64,000 nucleotides of DNA from Marchantia polymorpha subsp. ruderalis (Eukaryota; Streptophyta; Marchantiopsida; Marchantiales; Marchantiaceae): contig AP031358.1 of the NCBI GenBank assembly GCA_037833965.1, forward strand, positions 22,948,001 to 23,012,000, read 5' to 3'. Below the pieces are notes generated by a model that saw nothing but the letters and a program-made list of their open reading frames with translations, was not told where the DNA came from and ran no database searches. Position 1 is the first letter of the stretch; the number at the start of each line of letters is the position of its first letter. The translations under genes and the position numbers were made by a program. Below, one piece after another: positions 25,534 to 37,307 of the stretch.

Positions 25534-26454
25534 TAGTTCAAGGCGTTTTGCCCTGGGACTCTTCCAGTTTCGGAAGTGCAGATCAGGAACTCACTTTCTT
25601 GACGTGTTTGTGCATTTTTGGTACTGGCACCACGTAGAGAAGCTGCAGCATAGCGAAGTTACCGTATGTTGTAGTTGAAGGCCTTCGGCTGAATGTTCAG
25701 AGCTAGTACCCGGTTAGAGACTTGAGTAGTGCGGATCTGCACCTGCGGGTGATTTCTGATGCTCAGAGCCGGCTGCGAGTTAGATACTTGAACAGTTCCC
25801 CCTTACTCCTTCGAGTGACATATCCTGATTTTACTCCTACGGGAAGTTTCCCCTGAATGCCAAAGTGAAGTTTTATTACTTCGTGTAAGCCTTGGTTTGC
25901 AATTCAGGTTGTGTGTGTGTGTTACTGGATTGTGTCTCAGTTAAGTTCTCAGTCGGGCCTGTACTCCCTGCGTTTGGTGTGAGTCGAGGGTGACGTCCAC
26001 GGCGTATGAAGAGGCTTCGTTCCGAAGTGGGAAGTCCAGTCTGGGTACCCTCCGCTAGTTCCTGGCGGAAGGGCAGTAAAAGCCGAAGTGGGAGTCACTA
26101 CCTGCAGAACCTCTGAGTGAACTTTTGAGACACTTTCCTCCTGAAATCCGAAGCGGAGGTCCTGACCGACCTCCGAGTTGTGCTTTTGCCAGTTTCAGGT
26201 GTGTGTGTGTGTGTGTGTTGAGTGACTACGCTGTACCGTGCATCCTCCGAGCATCCTCCGAGTCGAGATCCTCCTCCGAGTCGAGCCTCCGAGTCGAGCA
26301 CTGCAGTATTTCTGGGAGTGACAGTCGCCTGAGAATTCAAACTCTACAAAAGTCTGTTAAACGTGACACTTTTACTCGGTGTGTTGCCTCTGTCCCTGTG
26401 GGTTCGATCTTTTTACCACCATACTGCAGTTTTAGCCTTTGGTGGGTTATTACA

Positions 26455-28546
26455 AGGTGGACGCCGTCACCTGCCAAGCATTGTCCCCTTTGTTGAGCCA
26501 ATCAGGTACTGCAGAACCATCGCCACTGGTCTGGTAAGCTAGAGGTACTGGATTGACAGGAGCGAGGGCCATTTCAGGATTTGGTACTTACAGAATCGAT
26601 GCAATGGAGCTGCTCTAGAATGTGTATGTCCAATATATTCTGCATTTCAGACCAGCAATGATAACACAAGTTTAGCCGACAATATTCGGACACTAGCAAA
26701 ACAAGGAAAGAAAAATAATCTCAAGAAAGTCATTCAAACAAGAAGCTCACCCTAAACTCATCCTGGTCATGATTTGATGTCGTGAAAATTGACCATATTT
26801 TCATTCCAAGAAAATTGCCTCGGACTGGGCAGTGCAAGTGGCAAGGATGGAGAACTGATACTAGCATCAGCTAAGAGGAACGGGATTATGGAGGATGTAC
26901 CTATTTTGGAGGATCCTCTTGAGCAGGATGAGTCCCTCGTGGAGCCTTGAACCTCAAAGTTGTGACTCTATGCCAAGATATGTCATCAAATTTGATTGAA
27001 ACACTACACTACCTCTGGAAGCTGTAACAAATTTTTTTTGTGTTCCCCTGGACCACAAGAAGAAAGGTGAACCACGTTTATTCTCATATCTGCTTCTTCT
27101 CTTGTGATTTTACCGTAGAATTCAAACAGAGCTTGAGACAGCGTGTGAATGAAAATGGAAAAAACGAATATGTACCATCTCAAACATGAATATCGCTCCC
27201 CTACCAGCTAGAAGAAAATGCTTGCATTGGATTCAAAAGGATTCTGAGATGAGATCGTGCGAGAGGCATGAGGTTTTAGGCGTACCCAGTATGCAGCCAC
27301 ATAACCGGCCACTCCAGCTGAGACGTGGATCACATAGCCACCAGCATAATCTATGACGCCCCATTGGAAGAGAAATCCGCCACCCCACATGCTAAAGGCC
27401 CCGACGGTGTAGGAGCAGGTGAGCCAGAGGGGAACGAATAGCATCCACGCGAGAAAGTTCATTCGACCCAACAAGGAGCCTGCAATCAAGACCAGAGTGA
27501 TGGCTGCAAACACGAAGTAAACCAGGGTCGCCATGGGGTACATGGGGGCGAGCGGAGGAAAATAATCCGTTCCGGTGGCCGGGACATCAGCTTGTTTCAG
27601 CAGGAATTTCTGGTCCAGAGCAGGTCCGGCTTTTCCCCACAGAGGGATGAGCTCCTCTCCGGAGGACATTCTGAAGGCCCATGACACCTAGCAGATGAGC
27701 ACTGCTGCGAATGCGTAGAGGGACATGAACGCCGAATTGATTGATGGCCCATTTCTTCTTCACTATACTCCCGTACAGAATCATCAGCCCCGGAATACAT
27801 TGCAAGCCTACGAGGGTGGACGCCGTCAGCTGCCAAACATTGTCCCCTTTGTTGAGCCAATCAGGTACTGCAGAACCATCGCCAGTGGTCTGGTAACCAA
27901 GAGGTACTGGCTTGACTGGAGCGGGTCCAGGAGCGAGGGCCATTTCAGGATTTGCTACTTACAAAATCGATGCAACAGAGCTGCTAAAGAATGTGTACGT
28001 AAAATATTTTCTGCATTTGAGACCAGCAATGATGACACAAGTTTAGCCAACTCGATATTTCGACAATATAAGCAGAAATAATAATCTCCCGGAATTCATT
28101 CATACAGGAAGCTCCATGGTCATGATGACATTGGGCATGAAAGTTCATCCTGCTCATGATTTGATGTTGAAAATTCACCATATTTTCATTCCAAGAAAAT
28201 TGCCTCGGACTGGGCAGTGCAAGTGGCAAGGATGGAGAACTGATACTAGCATCAGCTAAGAGGAACGGGATTATGGAGGATGTACCTATTTTGGAGGATC
28301 CTCTTGAGCAGGATGAGTCCCTCGTGGAGCCTTGAACCTCAAAGTTGTGACTCTATGCCAAGATATGTCATCGAATTTGAGTGAAACACTACACTACCTC
28401 TGGAAGCTGTAACAAACATTTTATTTTTGTGTTCCCTGGACCACAAAAAGAAAGGTGAACCACGTTTATTCTCACATCTGCATCTTCTCTTGTGATTTTA
28501 CCGTAGAATTCAAACAGAGCTTAAGACAGCGTGTGAATGAAAATGG
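26455..28546. repeat. Tandem duplication, period about 1385 bp
   Basis: 26455-27161 and 27802-28546 align over nearly their whole length. Both carry the AMT2 5' coding end, then the same upstream region (for example GAGGATGTACCTATTTTGG at about 26891 and 28271), ending at AATGAAAATGGAAAA. Small indels separate them. The left unit is the promoter and start of AMT2 copy 1, the right that of copy 2. Confidence 0.85.
27286..27943 (-). pseudogene. AMT2-type ammonium transporter pseudogene, copy 2
   Basis: The start codon complement is at 27941-27943. The reading gives [20 protein letters not shown], then [17 protein letters not shown], then a 4-bp duplication (ATCAATCA) that shifts the frame, then a Trp-to-stop change (TAG after the LIC residues). 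After that [40 protein letters not shown] and [20 protein letters not shown] run to AAYWV, where a possible donor GTACGC follows. This is the plant AMT2 pattern (GRMN, VGAFS.WGGGFL, WGVIDY.GGYVIH). Membrane segments after about number 6 are missing, because the tandem duplication junction follows. With two lesions and truncation it cannot work. Confidence 0.9.
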
Positions 28547-29317
28547 AAAATTGTGTGAATGAAAGTCAAGAAATCAATTGTCCAATTTCAAGTTCGGCGA
28601 CCGGAGCGAATGAGCGAAGCGAGACGCCGTGGCAATTCACCGCATTAGGATTTTCGGCTCTCCGTCGGCGCTATGTTCGCTCCCAATCGCAAATTAAATT
28701 TGAACGTGAACGACGATGCCGAACGAGGGAGACTCGGAGCGAGCAAGAGCTTCAAGAGATCCCTTACTTCATCTCAGTCTAAAATTTGTGGCAATTCGAC
28801 GGAAGGGAAGCAGAACGGAGAGGCAAGGAGAAACGAACTCGGATTGAGACGCAATAAAAATGCATTTGAAACGGATTGAGATGCAATCGGAGCACGAGAG
28901 AATGGCCAAAAGCAACAACCTGAGCACAAGGCGGCAACACTTTCGTCGCCAAAATTTGCAGAAGAGCAGTTCGACAAAGCTCGATGGGTACGTGGAGAAG
29001 GAAGAACTCAATGCGGAGAGGCACAACGCGCAGAATGAAGGCGGCGGACTTCCAGATCAGTTTCAATGCGTGGAGTTGTTTGGAGGCGGCGAGTAGTGTT
29101 AGTTTCAGTTTCAGGTTGCTCAATTTGGTCTTTTGTGCATCAAAAGATTATCATAATCGTTGGACTAGACGACAAATCATAGTATTGGTGATTGGATTTT
29201 CTTTGAGTACCGTTGGTGTGGATCAATCATAGAGAGTGATTGAATTTTCAGTGTGCCAACCTTTTTGTATTTCTCTTGGGTTGTTAAAATTGAACCGGTT
29301 TTAGTGGGTCGTCTTAT
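28547..29317. other. Spacer between AMT2 copy 2 and the RRM pseudogene
   Basis: The GC-richer stretch 28590-29100 has short overlapping ORFs on both strands and no recognisable domain. It may be old leader sequence of the RRM gene. Confidence 0.35.
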
Positions 29318-30031
29318 ATGAACACAGATCAAGGTAAGTTCTTTATTGAGGAATATCATGAAGATAAACTGCGAGATAAGTCCAAAGTGTATGGGGAGGT
29401 CGATGAAACGGTCATCATGAAAGATCGGGCAACTGATGTGCTCGTGGTTTTGGTTTTGTCATTTTTGCGGATCCCGCTATAGCCGATCGTGTTGTCAACA
29501 AGACGCACATTATCGACGGGAGAACGCTCGAAGCGAAGAAGTTTGTGTCCAGGGATGAACAACCAAAATATTCCAGAAGTAGTAGTGATGATTGGGTCCG
29601 ATTAGTCATACTAGTACTAATAAGTATTTGTTGGTGGCTTAACATCTAATCTGACGGAGTACGACTTCAAAGAGTATTTTGAGCAATTTGGTATCATCAC
29701 TGATGTTGTTGTCATGTATGATCACAACATACAAAGGCCTCGCGACTTTGGTTTTATCACCTTTGATTCGGAAGACATTGTTGATAACGTTCTTCAAAAA
29801 TCAATCTATGAGTTCAAGGAGAAGATGGTGGAAGTCAAACATGCCATATCAAAAGAGTTCTATGATGGTTCCGGTTGTAACATTGCGGATTTCAGTGGTG
29901 GTGGACATGATGATAGCTACGGCAGTGATTACGGTCAGGATTATAGTTCTAGCCCAGGTAGATACGATGAAAGAGGAGAAAATAGTTATGGTCTGAATCT
30001 TGGAAAAAGAGATGGCTATGCAGGGTACTAG
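29318..30031 (+). pseudogene. Two-RRM hnRNP-like RNA-binding protein, degenerate and intronless
   Basis: ATG 29318 opens DQGKFFIEE, a damaged RNP2. RRM1 continues YGEVDETVIMKDRAT, then a frameshift near 29435, then GFGFVIFADPAIADRVVNKT (RNP1) and IDGRTLEAKKFVSRDEQ. A broken linker leads to RRM2: VFVGGLTSNLTEYDFKEYFE, DVVVMYDHNIQRPRDFGFIT and KMVEVKHAISKE, with a Gly/Tyr/Asp-rich tail and TAG at 30029-30031. The order and linker match plant hnRNP A/B-type (RNP1/UBA2-like) proteins. RRM1 to RRM2 has no intron, which suggests a retrocopy. The frameshift, a lost RNP2 and linker stops make it a pseudogene. No poly(A) tail is seen. Confidence 0.8.
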
Positions 30032-33018
30032 ACAACTAGTTATGGAATAAGTGGAGGATATGATGCTCAAAAGAATGACAACTGAGGTGGAAGTGATTAT
30101 GACAATAATGCTTGATGATAACGGTTATGGAAGTGGGAGCTATGATCACATCTTTGGAGTGAATGACTATGAAGGTGCGTGGTATGTAAAGTTGATCTAG
30201 TTTGCATATGAATTTTGGATTAAAGCTTGTAAATACCAAAATGTATTTGTTAAATCTTTATTTTTTGTATAATTAATATTTTGACATGGTTTGAACTGAA
30301 TCACAAACGTATGATTGATTATAATCGTATCAGAAATTTTGATTATATTGCTTATACTCTTCATATCCAAGAAGAATAAGATCAATTTGGATCTTAAAAT
30401 ACAACTTGATCATATTCGTTTTCTTGGATATCCTAGTGATATGAAAGGTTATAAGGTCGGGAATCCAATAGCCTGTAAATTTACTGTCTGTATGATTAAA
30501 AGAGAAAAAGAATTTTCATGCTCCCTATTTTAAAAAAGAAATTTTTTTAAAGAGCAGATTTTTTAGCAACAAAAATTTGAGTAATATGTTATTGTTGGTG
30601 AACCTTACGTATCTACACTAGATCATAAAGATAAATCAAATTTTTCTATTAGAAAATCATCAAATCGAATTAATAAAATTACTACAAGTTATGGATTATT
30701 TCATACATTCTTGAAAACTGTGACATTTGATACAGAGCCTGGTGTTGACATTGCGTTAATCTTGAAAGAAAGAATATATTTGTTTTATAAAAAAATGTAA
30801 AAAAAGGGATGTAAGAAATGTGATGTATTGTTTGATGTTTTATAAAACAACGCCAAATCTTTGTTAGACTACATTGATACTAACTAGTAACAAGATTTGG
30901 AACAAAAAATCTACAATTGAATATGTGTTCACATTGGATGATTGATGCATTAGTTGGAAAACTATCTTGCAAAATGTATAATTCAATTTAGTTTATAACG
31001 GGAACTGAGTATGTAACAATAACAAAAAGCTATTTGATTAGATCAAAAGCTCTTTTTTATCAATCTTCACTTTGATAGCTAGAATGCATTACATCTTGGT
31101 GTAAATCAAATGATGAACATGAGTGAACACATTTAGATCAAATATCATTTTATAAAACATGTATGTTTTTGATAAAAATATTGAACCAGACAAAATTGAC
31201 GATAAACTCAAGATAGAACGAAGCTATTCTTTTGGAGAGCTGTAATAGACATTGTGTAGTTTTTGCATGAAGAGCATAAATAAATTTAACTAGAAATTTC
31301 AAGTTACAGTTGTATATTTTTATTACAATTAGGATTTAAATCTAGCTAACTCTAGTTTAAAGTGGTGCATTTTGTTAGGTTCCCTTTCTTTAAGTAGTTA
31401 TAGTACAATTTTCATATGGACTAATAAGGGTGCTATTACCCCTATATGTGTTATTAGCGATAATCCAAGTCAGAAGCTGATGATGAAGGTACTATTTAGC
31501 GTTGTTGGAGGTGGATGCAATGTACTAGCTCAGTCAAATGAGGATTTAACCCGGATTGTCTGTGCGCGGCGAATGATTTCGTCGAGCGAAACATTTATCT
31601 CTTTGTGTTTTTGTGAACGTACCCAATCGGTAGATGTACATATACTCTCTTGCGTACTCTCATGTCAGTTTTTTTTCTTGTGATTTTAACTAGTATTTTG
31701 ATCAACACAGTAGACAAAATGAATTGTTAATTTTTGTACATAATTATCATATTTTTTTTTCCATAAAATATAAAATTCTATATCTTAGAATTCTACCATG
31801 ACATTATTAATTTGAACTTGAATACTCATTATTTTATATTGAATTAACAATCATATTTAAATTCTATTTTTTCCGCATATTAAAGTATTTGAAAATTATT
31901 TTATTCATCATAATGTACAAAAAATTAGTATAATACGAAACAAAAGTTTAAATTTTTGTGCGAGACATATCACATCACATAATATATTTGTATTAAAATT
32001 ATATATATTATAGAGAGTTTGATTAGAAATAAAATACAATTATAGAAAAAATGTTACATAAAATAAATTTTTACATTCACATAATATAATACCTTATTTA
32101 ATTTGTTTTACATACATATTATAACTTAGTCTATATAATTTCATTGCTAAATAAAGTGATAAAAGAATTCTAGATGTCAATAATAAATGCTATGACTAGT
32201 GCTAAAAAATAATCAAAATTCAAATACTTCAATTACATGCGATATTGCGAGAGGAGTGGAATTCATTCCCGATAATTTTCTATCACATATAGATAATTGA
32301 TATAATGGAAAAATGACATGTGTTATTAAAATATATAAAGTATATGTGTCAAAATTAAAACTACGGGTGATAATCATCTCAAAAAAGGAAAAATTAAGAG
32401 TACTTGAGATTTCAAACTTGAAAAATGCTCGATTGACTTGAATATATTTGGAGATATTAGGAAACCAATTACTCATTGACATCCGTTAATATGTAAATAT
32501 AGTCGTTGATTTGTGTGTTTTGGAAAGTGGGTAGCTTGCATTTAACTGCATGTTCGACGATCCGGTGAATCGTGCACATTTGAACATCCAAAACACAAAT
32601 GTCCGTTTTGACTACCTAATGAAACGATCGTTCGATTTACTCACACTTGACGTTGTTTCTAAAAAACATTCGTTGCTTGCGAGTGTGAAGAGATTGAGTC
32701 TCAACTGAATGTCTCGAGATGAGAATGAGCTGAAGTCAATAACTAACGAAGAGACGACGTTCTCGATCATTGAAACTGGAGTGTTGAGGAGGCAAAGCTC
32801 TTGTAGCAATGGGCAGTGGACGAGTAGGTCTCGAACAAAATTGAACATCAGTCTGAACGGAAATCATGAGAATAATCATCTCGTGGCTCGTGGCCTCGTA
32901 CTCATCATCGTCATCTCTCGAGTTATGGTTGTCTGAGTCCAGCAGAAAATTTCTCTGAGCACTCACTTGCTGCTCGAGAGTAGAAGCACGTCCATGGCTG
33001 CTGCTGAAAGGGGACAAA
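30032..33018. other. AT-rich intergenic DNA
   Basis: No gene is supported. 31680-32200 is very AT-rich. The last 300 bases probably hold the promoter of the 14-3-3 gene; no clear TATA can be chosen. Confidence 0.4.
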
Positions 33019-34041
33019 ATGCTGAAGCGATCTGAATTCTTTCTGGAACGGATTCTCCCGAAGCCTCTGCTCAGTTCTCAGAGCGCCAAAGATTCAGCTC
33101 TCCGCCGCCTCGGCGTGCAGAGAAGTAGAGACGTGTTCGCTGCAGAGCTTGCAGACAAACTCAGCCGCCACGATGATATGGTCGCCGCCATGAAAGCCGT
33201 CGCCGAGTCGAGTTTCCTCCGGGACCTCAGCGCCGAGGAACGCAACTTGCTCTACAAGGCCTACAAAAATCAGATCAGTTCACGTCGGAAGCAGTGGAGG
33301 ATTCTGCGTGAAATCGAGAGGGAGGAAACGAGCAAGGGTAACCAGATGCATCTGGCTGCTGTCAGAAAACTCATCGCCAAAGTTGAGTCCGAGATAAGAG
33401 ACATCTGCGAGACCTTCATAGGCCTCATCGATGATCATGTACTGAGAGCGGCGGGCATAGGAGAGCCTCAGGTCTTCTGCTGGAGGGCCAAGGCCGACTT
33501 CCAGCGATACCTTGCAGAATTGAGCTCGAGCCACAAACACAAAATCGTAGCAGAATTTTCTTACAAGCGAGCTCAAGAGCTCGCGTCCAAGCACTTGAGC
33601 CCTTTGAATCCGCAGCGCTTGCACCTCGCGGTCAACTTTTTCATCTTCTACCTCGAAGTGAAAAATTCTCCTGAAAAAGCTCTGACGGTGGCTCAAGAGG
33701 CTTTGGATCTAGCAGAATCGGAATTCATGAGGATATCCAGAACAGGGAAAAAATTGAAAATGAAGGAAAGCGAAACCTTAATGAGACATCTCCGTGAGGA
33801 AATTGAACTTTTGCAACAATCCGAGGAGGATGTGGAGAGTGATGAAGGAGCTGAAAACACAGTTGGGGTCGGATCCGGGAGATTTGCAGACATCAAAGAT
33901 CCTGGACGATCTTATGTCTGTGGCGCGGGATCTAGCAGATGGGCATGTACTGAAGACCCAGGATATAATGTTGGAGAGGGATCTAGCGACTCTATGGTTG
34001 TCGAGCATGAAAAGTCATCGGAGCAAGCACAAGAGAATTGA
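33019..34041 (+). CDS. Divergent intronless 14-3-3 protein, copy 1
   Basis: A single 340-codon ORF covers the whole nine-helix 14-3-3 fold: LSAEERNLLYKAYKNQISSR (helix 3), ESEIRDICETFIGLIDDHVL, ADFQRYLAEL (helix 5), AVNFFIFYLEVKNSPEKALT (helix 7) and LMRHLREEIELL (helix 9). Ligand-groove residues, by zeta numbering, are Lys49, Arg56, Arg127, Tyr128 and Asn173, all kept; Asn224 is replaced by Glu. It should still bind phosphoserine/threonine partners. Family members are usually about 245-265 aa; this one has an N-terminal extension of about 40 aa and a long acidic Gly/Ser-rich tail. Most plant 14-3-3 genes have introns, so a retrocopy origin is likely. Confidence 0.85.
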   Translation: MLKRSEFFLERILPKPLLSSQSAKDSALRRLGVQRSRDVFAAELADKLSRHDDMVAAMKAVAESSFLRDLSAEERNLLYKAYKNQISSRRKQWRILREIEREETSKGNQMHLAAVRKLIAKVESEIRDICETFIGLIDDHVLRAAGIGEPQVFCWRAKADFQRYLAELSSSHKHKIVAEFSYKRAQELASKHLSPLNPQRLHLAVNFFIFYLEVKNSPEKALTVAQEALDLAESEFMRISRTGKKLKMKESETLMRHLREEIELLQQSEEDVESDEGAENTVGVGSGRFADIKDPGRSYVCGAGSSRWACTEDPGYNVGEGSSDSMVVEHEKSSEQAQEN

Positions 34042-37000
34042 AAGAAGAGTCTAATGGAGTTTGTTGATATATTATAATAATTTTTTTCAAGTACGTCGTC
34101 TTACTGATCCTGAGCGCACATGCCCTGTGTATTTATAAGACCTACTTGCGAGATTGAAAGGCTCGGAACTCCGTTTTTCTTTCAGACTATTCAGAAAGCT
34201 TTGTAAATTGAGAAGAGAGATAGTGCATATAAGAAGTTTTAATTTCTTTTACTTCATTTGCGTCATTTTAAATGGTCGAAATTTTCTTCCTGCGAACTGT
34301 GGTTATACATCGATGTGTAGATGAATGAACTCAATAATTTATAATCTTATAACTATGAAAGTACCTAGGGAATTTGGAAGAATGAATGTATCAGAATCTA
34401 GGACATAATATACTATGAGTGTAGTGATCAGTGAGTCTAATGACATCTTCCCTCGTACATTCTTCCAAATTTTGTAAACACCTTCGGATTCATAAGATTC
34501 TAAATCATCTTAATTTAACCTATATTTCATATATCCAGGAAAAAGCTAAGGGTATGATGTAGACCAGAATGATCGAGTTCAAAGTTAAGCGTTTGAGGGA
34601 CCCAAGTCATTTAGCTTGAAATTATCCATGCGGTTAACCTTTCCACTTTTTAAAAATCACGTAATTATACATCATAGATTTATACATCCGAGTAGCTTAA
34701 TCGGTGAAACTTTCCTGTCGAAGGAGCTGACATTATCTCCTTGAAGTCTAACATGAACATACATAAGTAAGAAGCCAGAATATATGCAGGAGCAAGAGTC
34801 ACATCATCCGACAGGTTGCCAGAACTCACCGATATACTGGCTGTCAGATCACAGTTGGCAAAAGTTAGAATAATCTAGTGTCCATTGGTTCCACAACAGT
34901 GCCTGCATAAAGCCAATGAAATATCTCCATGCTTCACTTTCGAGGGCCAGAGAGATCAATGCAGAAGCTTCAGCGCAAAGTTATGTTTGGACCAGAAGTC
35001 TAGATTATGATGAGCTTGATAAACTTGATAATTCTGAAGTGCAGGATGACACTCGTTGATTTGTACAATACTGGAGGTTATCCGTCTGGAAGGAAAGGCC
35101 GATTCCAAAGTGTTCGAAAATCCTTTGAAATTGGCCTTTCTTATGAACAGATCTCGAGCCGTTTTTGTCGTCAGAATTCACTGTCAGTGAATTCTGACGA
35201 CAAAATCTATATATCTAATCTATAATCTAAATATGGTTAAACAGAAAAATCACACTAGACTTCTTTGAAAACTTGATACGAAATCATGAGCACTTTGTGG
35301 AGTGTGGATTGATTTATGTCCATGTGTAGTGTAGGTGAGGACAACCAAAATGATTAACGTGTAGTGATGACCACCTCTTGCACATAATATATGCTTGATA
35401 AATGTGATGCGTACCAACGATAATAAACGAAAATTTCAAAGTTGTAGCAGATCTCAAGGTAACTCGAAAGAGAATCAATTGATTTTTTTTTTTTCAAAAG
35501 TAGAAATGTGAGTTATAGTTTGTTTATTGCTCTGGAGAGTCATCGTCAGAATAGCGGATATGCAGCCAATTTTCGTTCAAACATACACACATAACCCACC
35601 CACAAGGCATGATTGCGACAATGTTTACAATAGGACGATCTTATTTTTAATAACAAAGGACCTGACATCGTTGATTCCAAGATGAGGTTTTAGCCAATAT
35701 CACTATATTTCTTACTTCTGTTTGCATCTAGCTCAAGCTCATGAATTCCAATTAGGAGAAATCCATGATTGAATCTACTTTAGACGAAGGAAATTGGAAG
35801 AAATACTTTCTAAAGCATTCATTTTATCTATTTTAAGATGCGATGATGAACTCTTGAAATGGCAGAAAGATGTGAAGTTTTTAGATATACTCCTTTGTAT
35901 ACACAGAGCATATCTTAGTAGCGTTTCCAACCTATGCAAATCCTATTATCAACAGGAATCAAATCTTCTAATGAGTAAAATTCTTCTAACCTCCGTAGGT
36001 CTATTTGTGTGCAATCAAATATTTCAATCAGCTACATGTACATGCTATAAAGTCGATGGAGGCATTCAAATATTCTCTTGAACTCAAAAAATTGGTGCAG
36101 ACAGTGGTTTCATAAGAATAGGCTGGCTCGTTGTGCTCACTATTATTTGTTGCAAATCTCATAATGTCAAAAGGCATTTGTATTTTACCTTCTGCGCCAA
36201 TCTTAATTATGCTACTTTCTTCAAACAATTCATAGAAATCAGGACTCATACTTCAAATATTAAAGATTGTTTGCATGGGTCTCATGAACCCATAAACTCT
36301 ACTCTTAGGCTTGATATTGTATCTTGTATCAAAGTTAACATGTATGTTATTTGATTCAGAATTTGACTAGATGAAATTGAGTAGAACATAAACTCACAAT
36401 CGTTTGACTGAATATTAACTCCTCATAATAAAGTAAAACCTTTTTTCCTTAGATTTTTCTTTTTGATGCAGAAAGTGATATTTTTGAAAGATAATTTTTT
36501 TTAATCTATGTTTAAGTCTTTAAAATAATTTTGCTGAAATTATATCGAAAAAGTTGGTAAATATTTTTTGAATATATCGGAGATATATTAGTTATCATTA
36601 CTGCTATTAGAGAAATATCAGAGTGTTATTATCCAGTACAAAGAGACTCAGAAACTTAATTATTAAACATTTTAACTTCAAGTGATAACAATAACACTAG
36701 TTTTATGTGGTGTTAGATGCTTGTTGGACTATTTTCTTGAGAAATTTCGAATAAAAAATTAGAGGAGGATATATAACGCGTTCTCCTAGGGTCTCACTCT
36801 AGCGACTGGTTTCATCTCACTCACATTCCCTATGCCCCTTCCTCCCGCCCTCGTTGGAGTCTTCCAATCCATCTACTGTAAATGTTCTTAAACATTTACA
36901 TTACATCTTCTAAACGTTCAGTAGATAACATTTTCTTTTTTGAAAGAATGTTTTTGAAAATTTGAAAAATGTTCTGAACAAAAACTATCCACTGTAAAAC

Positions 37001-37307
37001 TAGGTTTTTTAAAACTTGAAACCAACATCTTTCTCCCACCCTTGGCTCAAGCTCAAATACTGGTCACAAGTGTTACCGTTAAGAGAGTCATTGGCTCGGG
37101 AATCTCGTTCGGGCGTCGTTAAGGATCGCTCGAATGAGCTCGAGAAGCAAGTCGACTGCGCTGGATTGCATCAGCTGGAGACTGGAAAGCCACCTGCCGA
37201 TTGAATTATTTGCGAGCCATTGTTTCGATTTGGATCGGATTTTGGGTCGCTGGGCAAGGAAGATAAGCGAGATCTGATTTTGAGAGTAGACGAGCGAGGG
37301 AGAGACG
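34042..37307. other. AT-rich intergenic DNA
   Basis: No gene is supported; ORFs such as 35794-36081 have no motif. A 43-bp palindrome lies at 35163-35205. The last 200 bases are GC-richer and probably form the leader of the next gene. Confidence 0.4.
35163..35205. repeat. Perfect 21-bp-arm palindrome
   Basis: TTTTGTCGTCAGAATTCACTG, one T, then its exact reverse complement. It lies in AT-rich DNA and not at the end of any recognised element. Confidence 0.95.

Larger units (their letters stand above)
24059..26454 (+). mobile_element. Solo LTR 'D' (2396 bp) with 5-bp target-site duplication AGGTG
   Basis: It begins TGTGGTAACCCAC and ends GTGGGTTATTACA. AGGTG is at 24054-24058 and 26455-26459, and removing the element restores the AMT2 reading seen in copy 2. 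TG...CA ends, a 5-bp duplication and a terminal segment with the CCCTGTGGGTTCGA motif common near plant Ty3/gypsy LTR ends all indicate LTR-retrotransposon integration. Two 119-bp modules, an 18-bp-period minisatellite and a TATAAAG (25527-25533) lie inside. No internal retroviral-type genes are present. The 3' 950 bp matches elements A and A2. Confidence 0.9.
23967..26572 (-). pseudogene. AMT2-type ammonium transporter pseudogene, copy 1, split by a solo LTR
   Basis: The coding parts are 26460-26572 (start codon complement at 26570-26572, then the [14 protein letters not shown] and [11 protein letters not shown] region) and 23967-24058 ([19 protein letters not shown], then MNSAFM and a stop). 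Between them sits the 2396-bp LTR at 24059-26454, flanked by AGGTG on both sides. The gene is cut off at 23967, before most of the membrane segments. AMT2/MEP-type proteins move ammonium across the plasma membrane. This copy lacks the 4-bp duplication seen in copy 2 at the same place, so the two decayed separately. Confidence 0.85.

Noticed and set aside
24059..26454. Interpretation as a DNA transposon with TGTGGTAACCCAC terminal inverted repeats
   Set aside because: The inverted similarity is only about 12 bp and imperfect; TG...CA ends with a 5-bp duplication and a CCCTGTGGGTTCGA segment fit LTR integration better.
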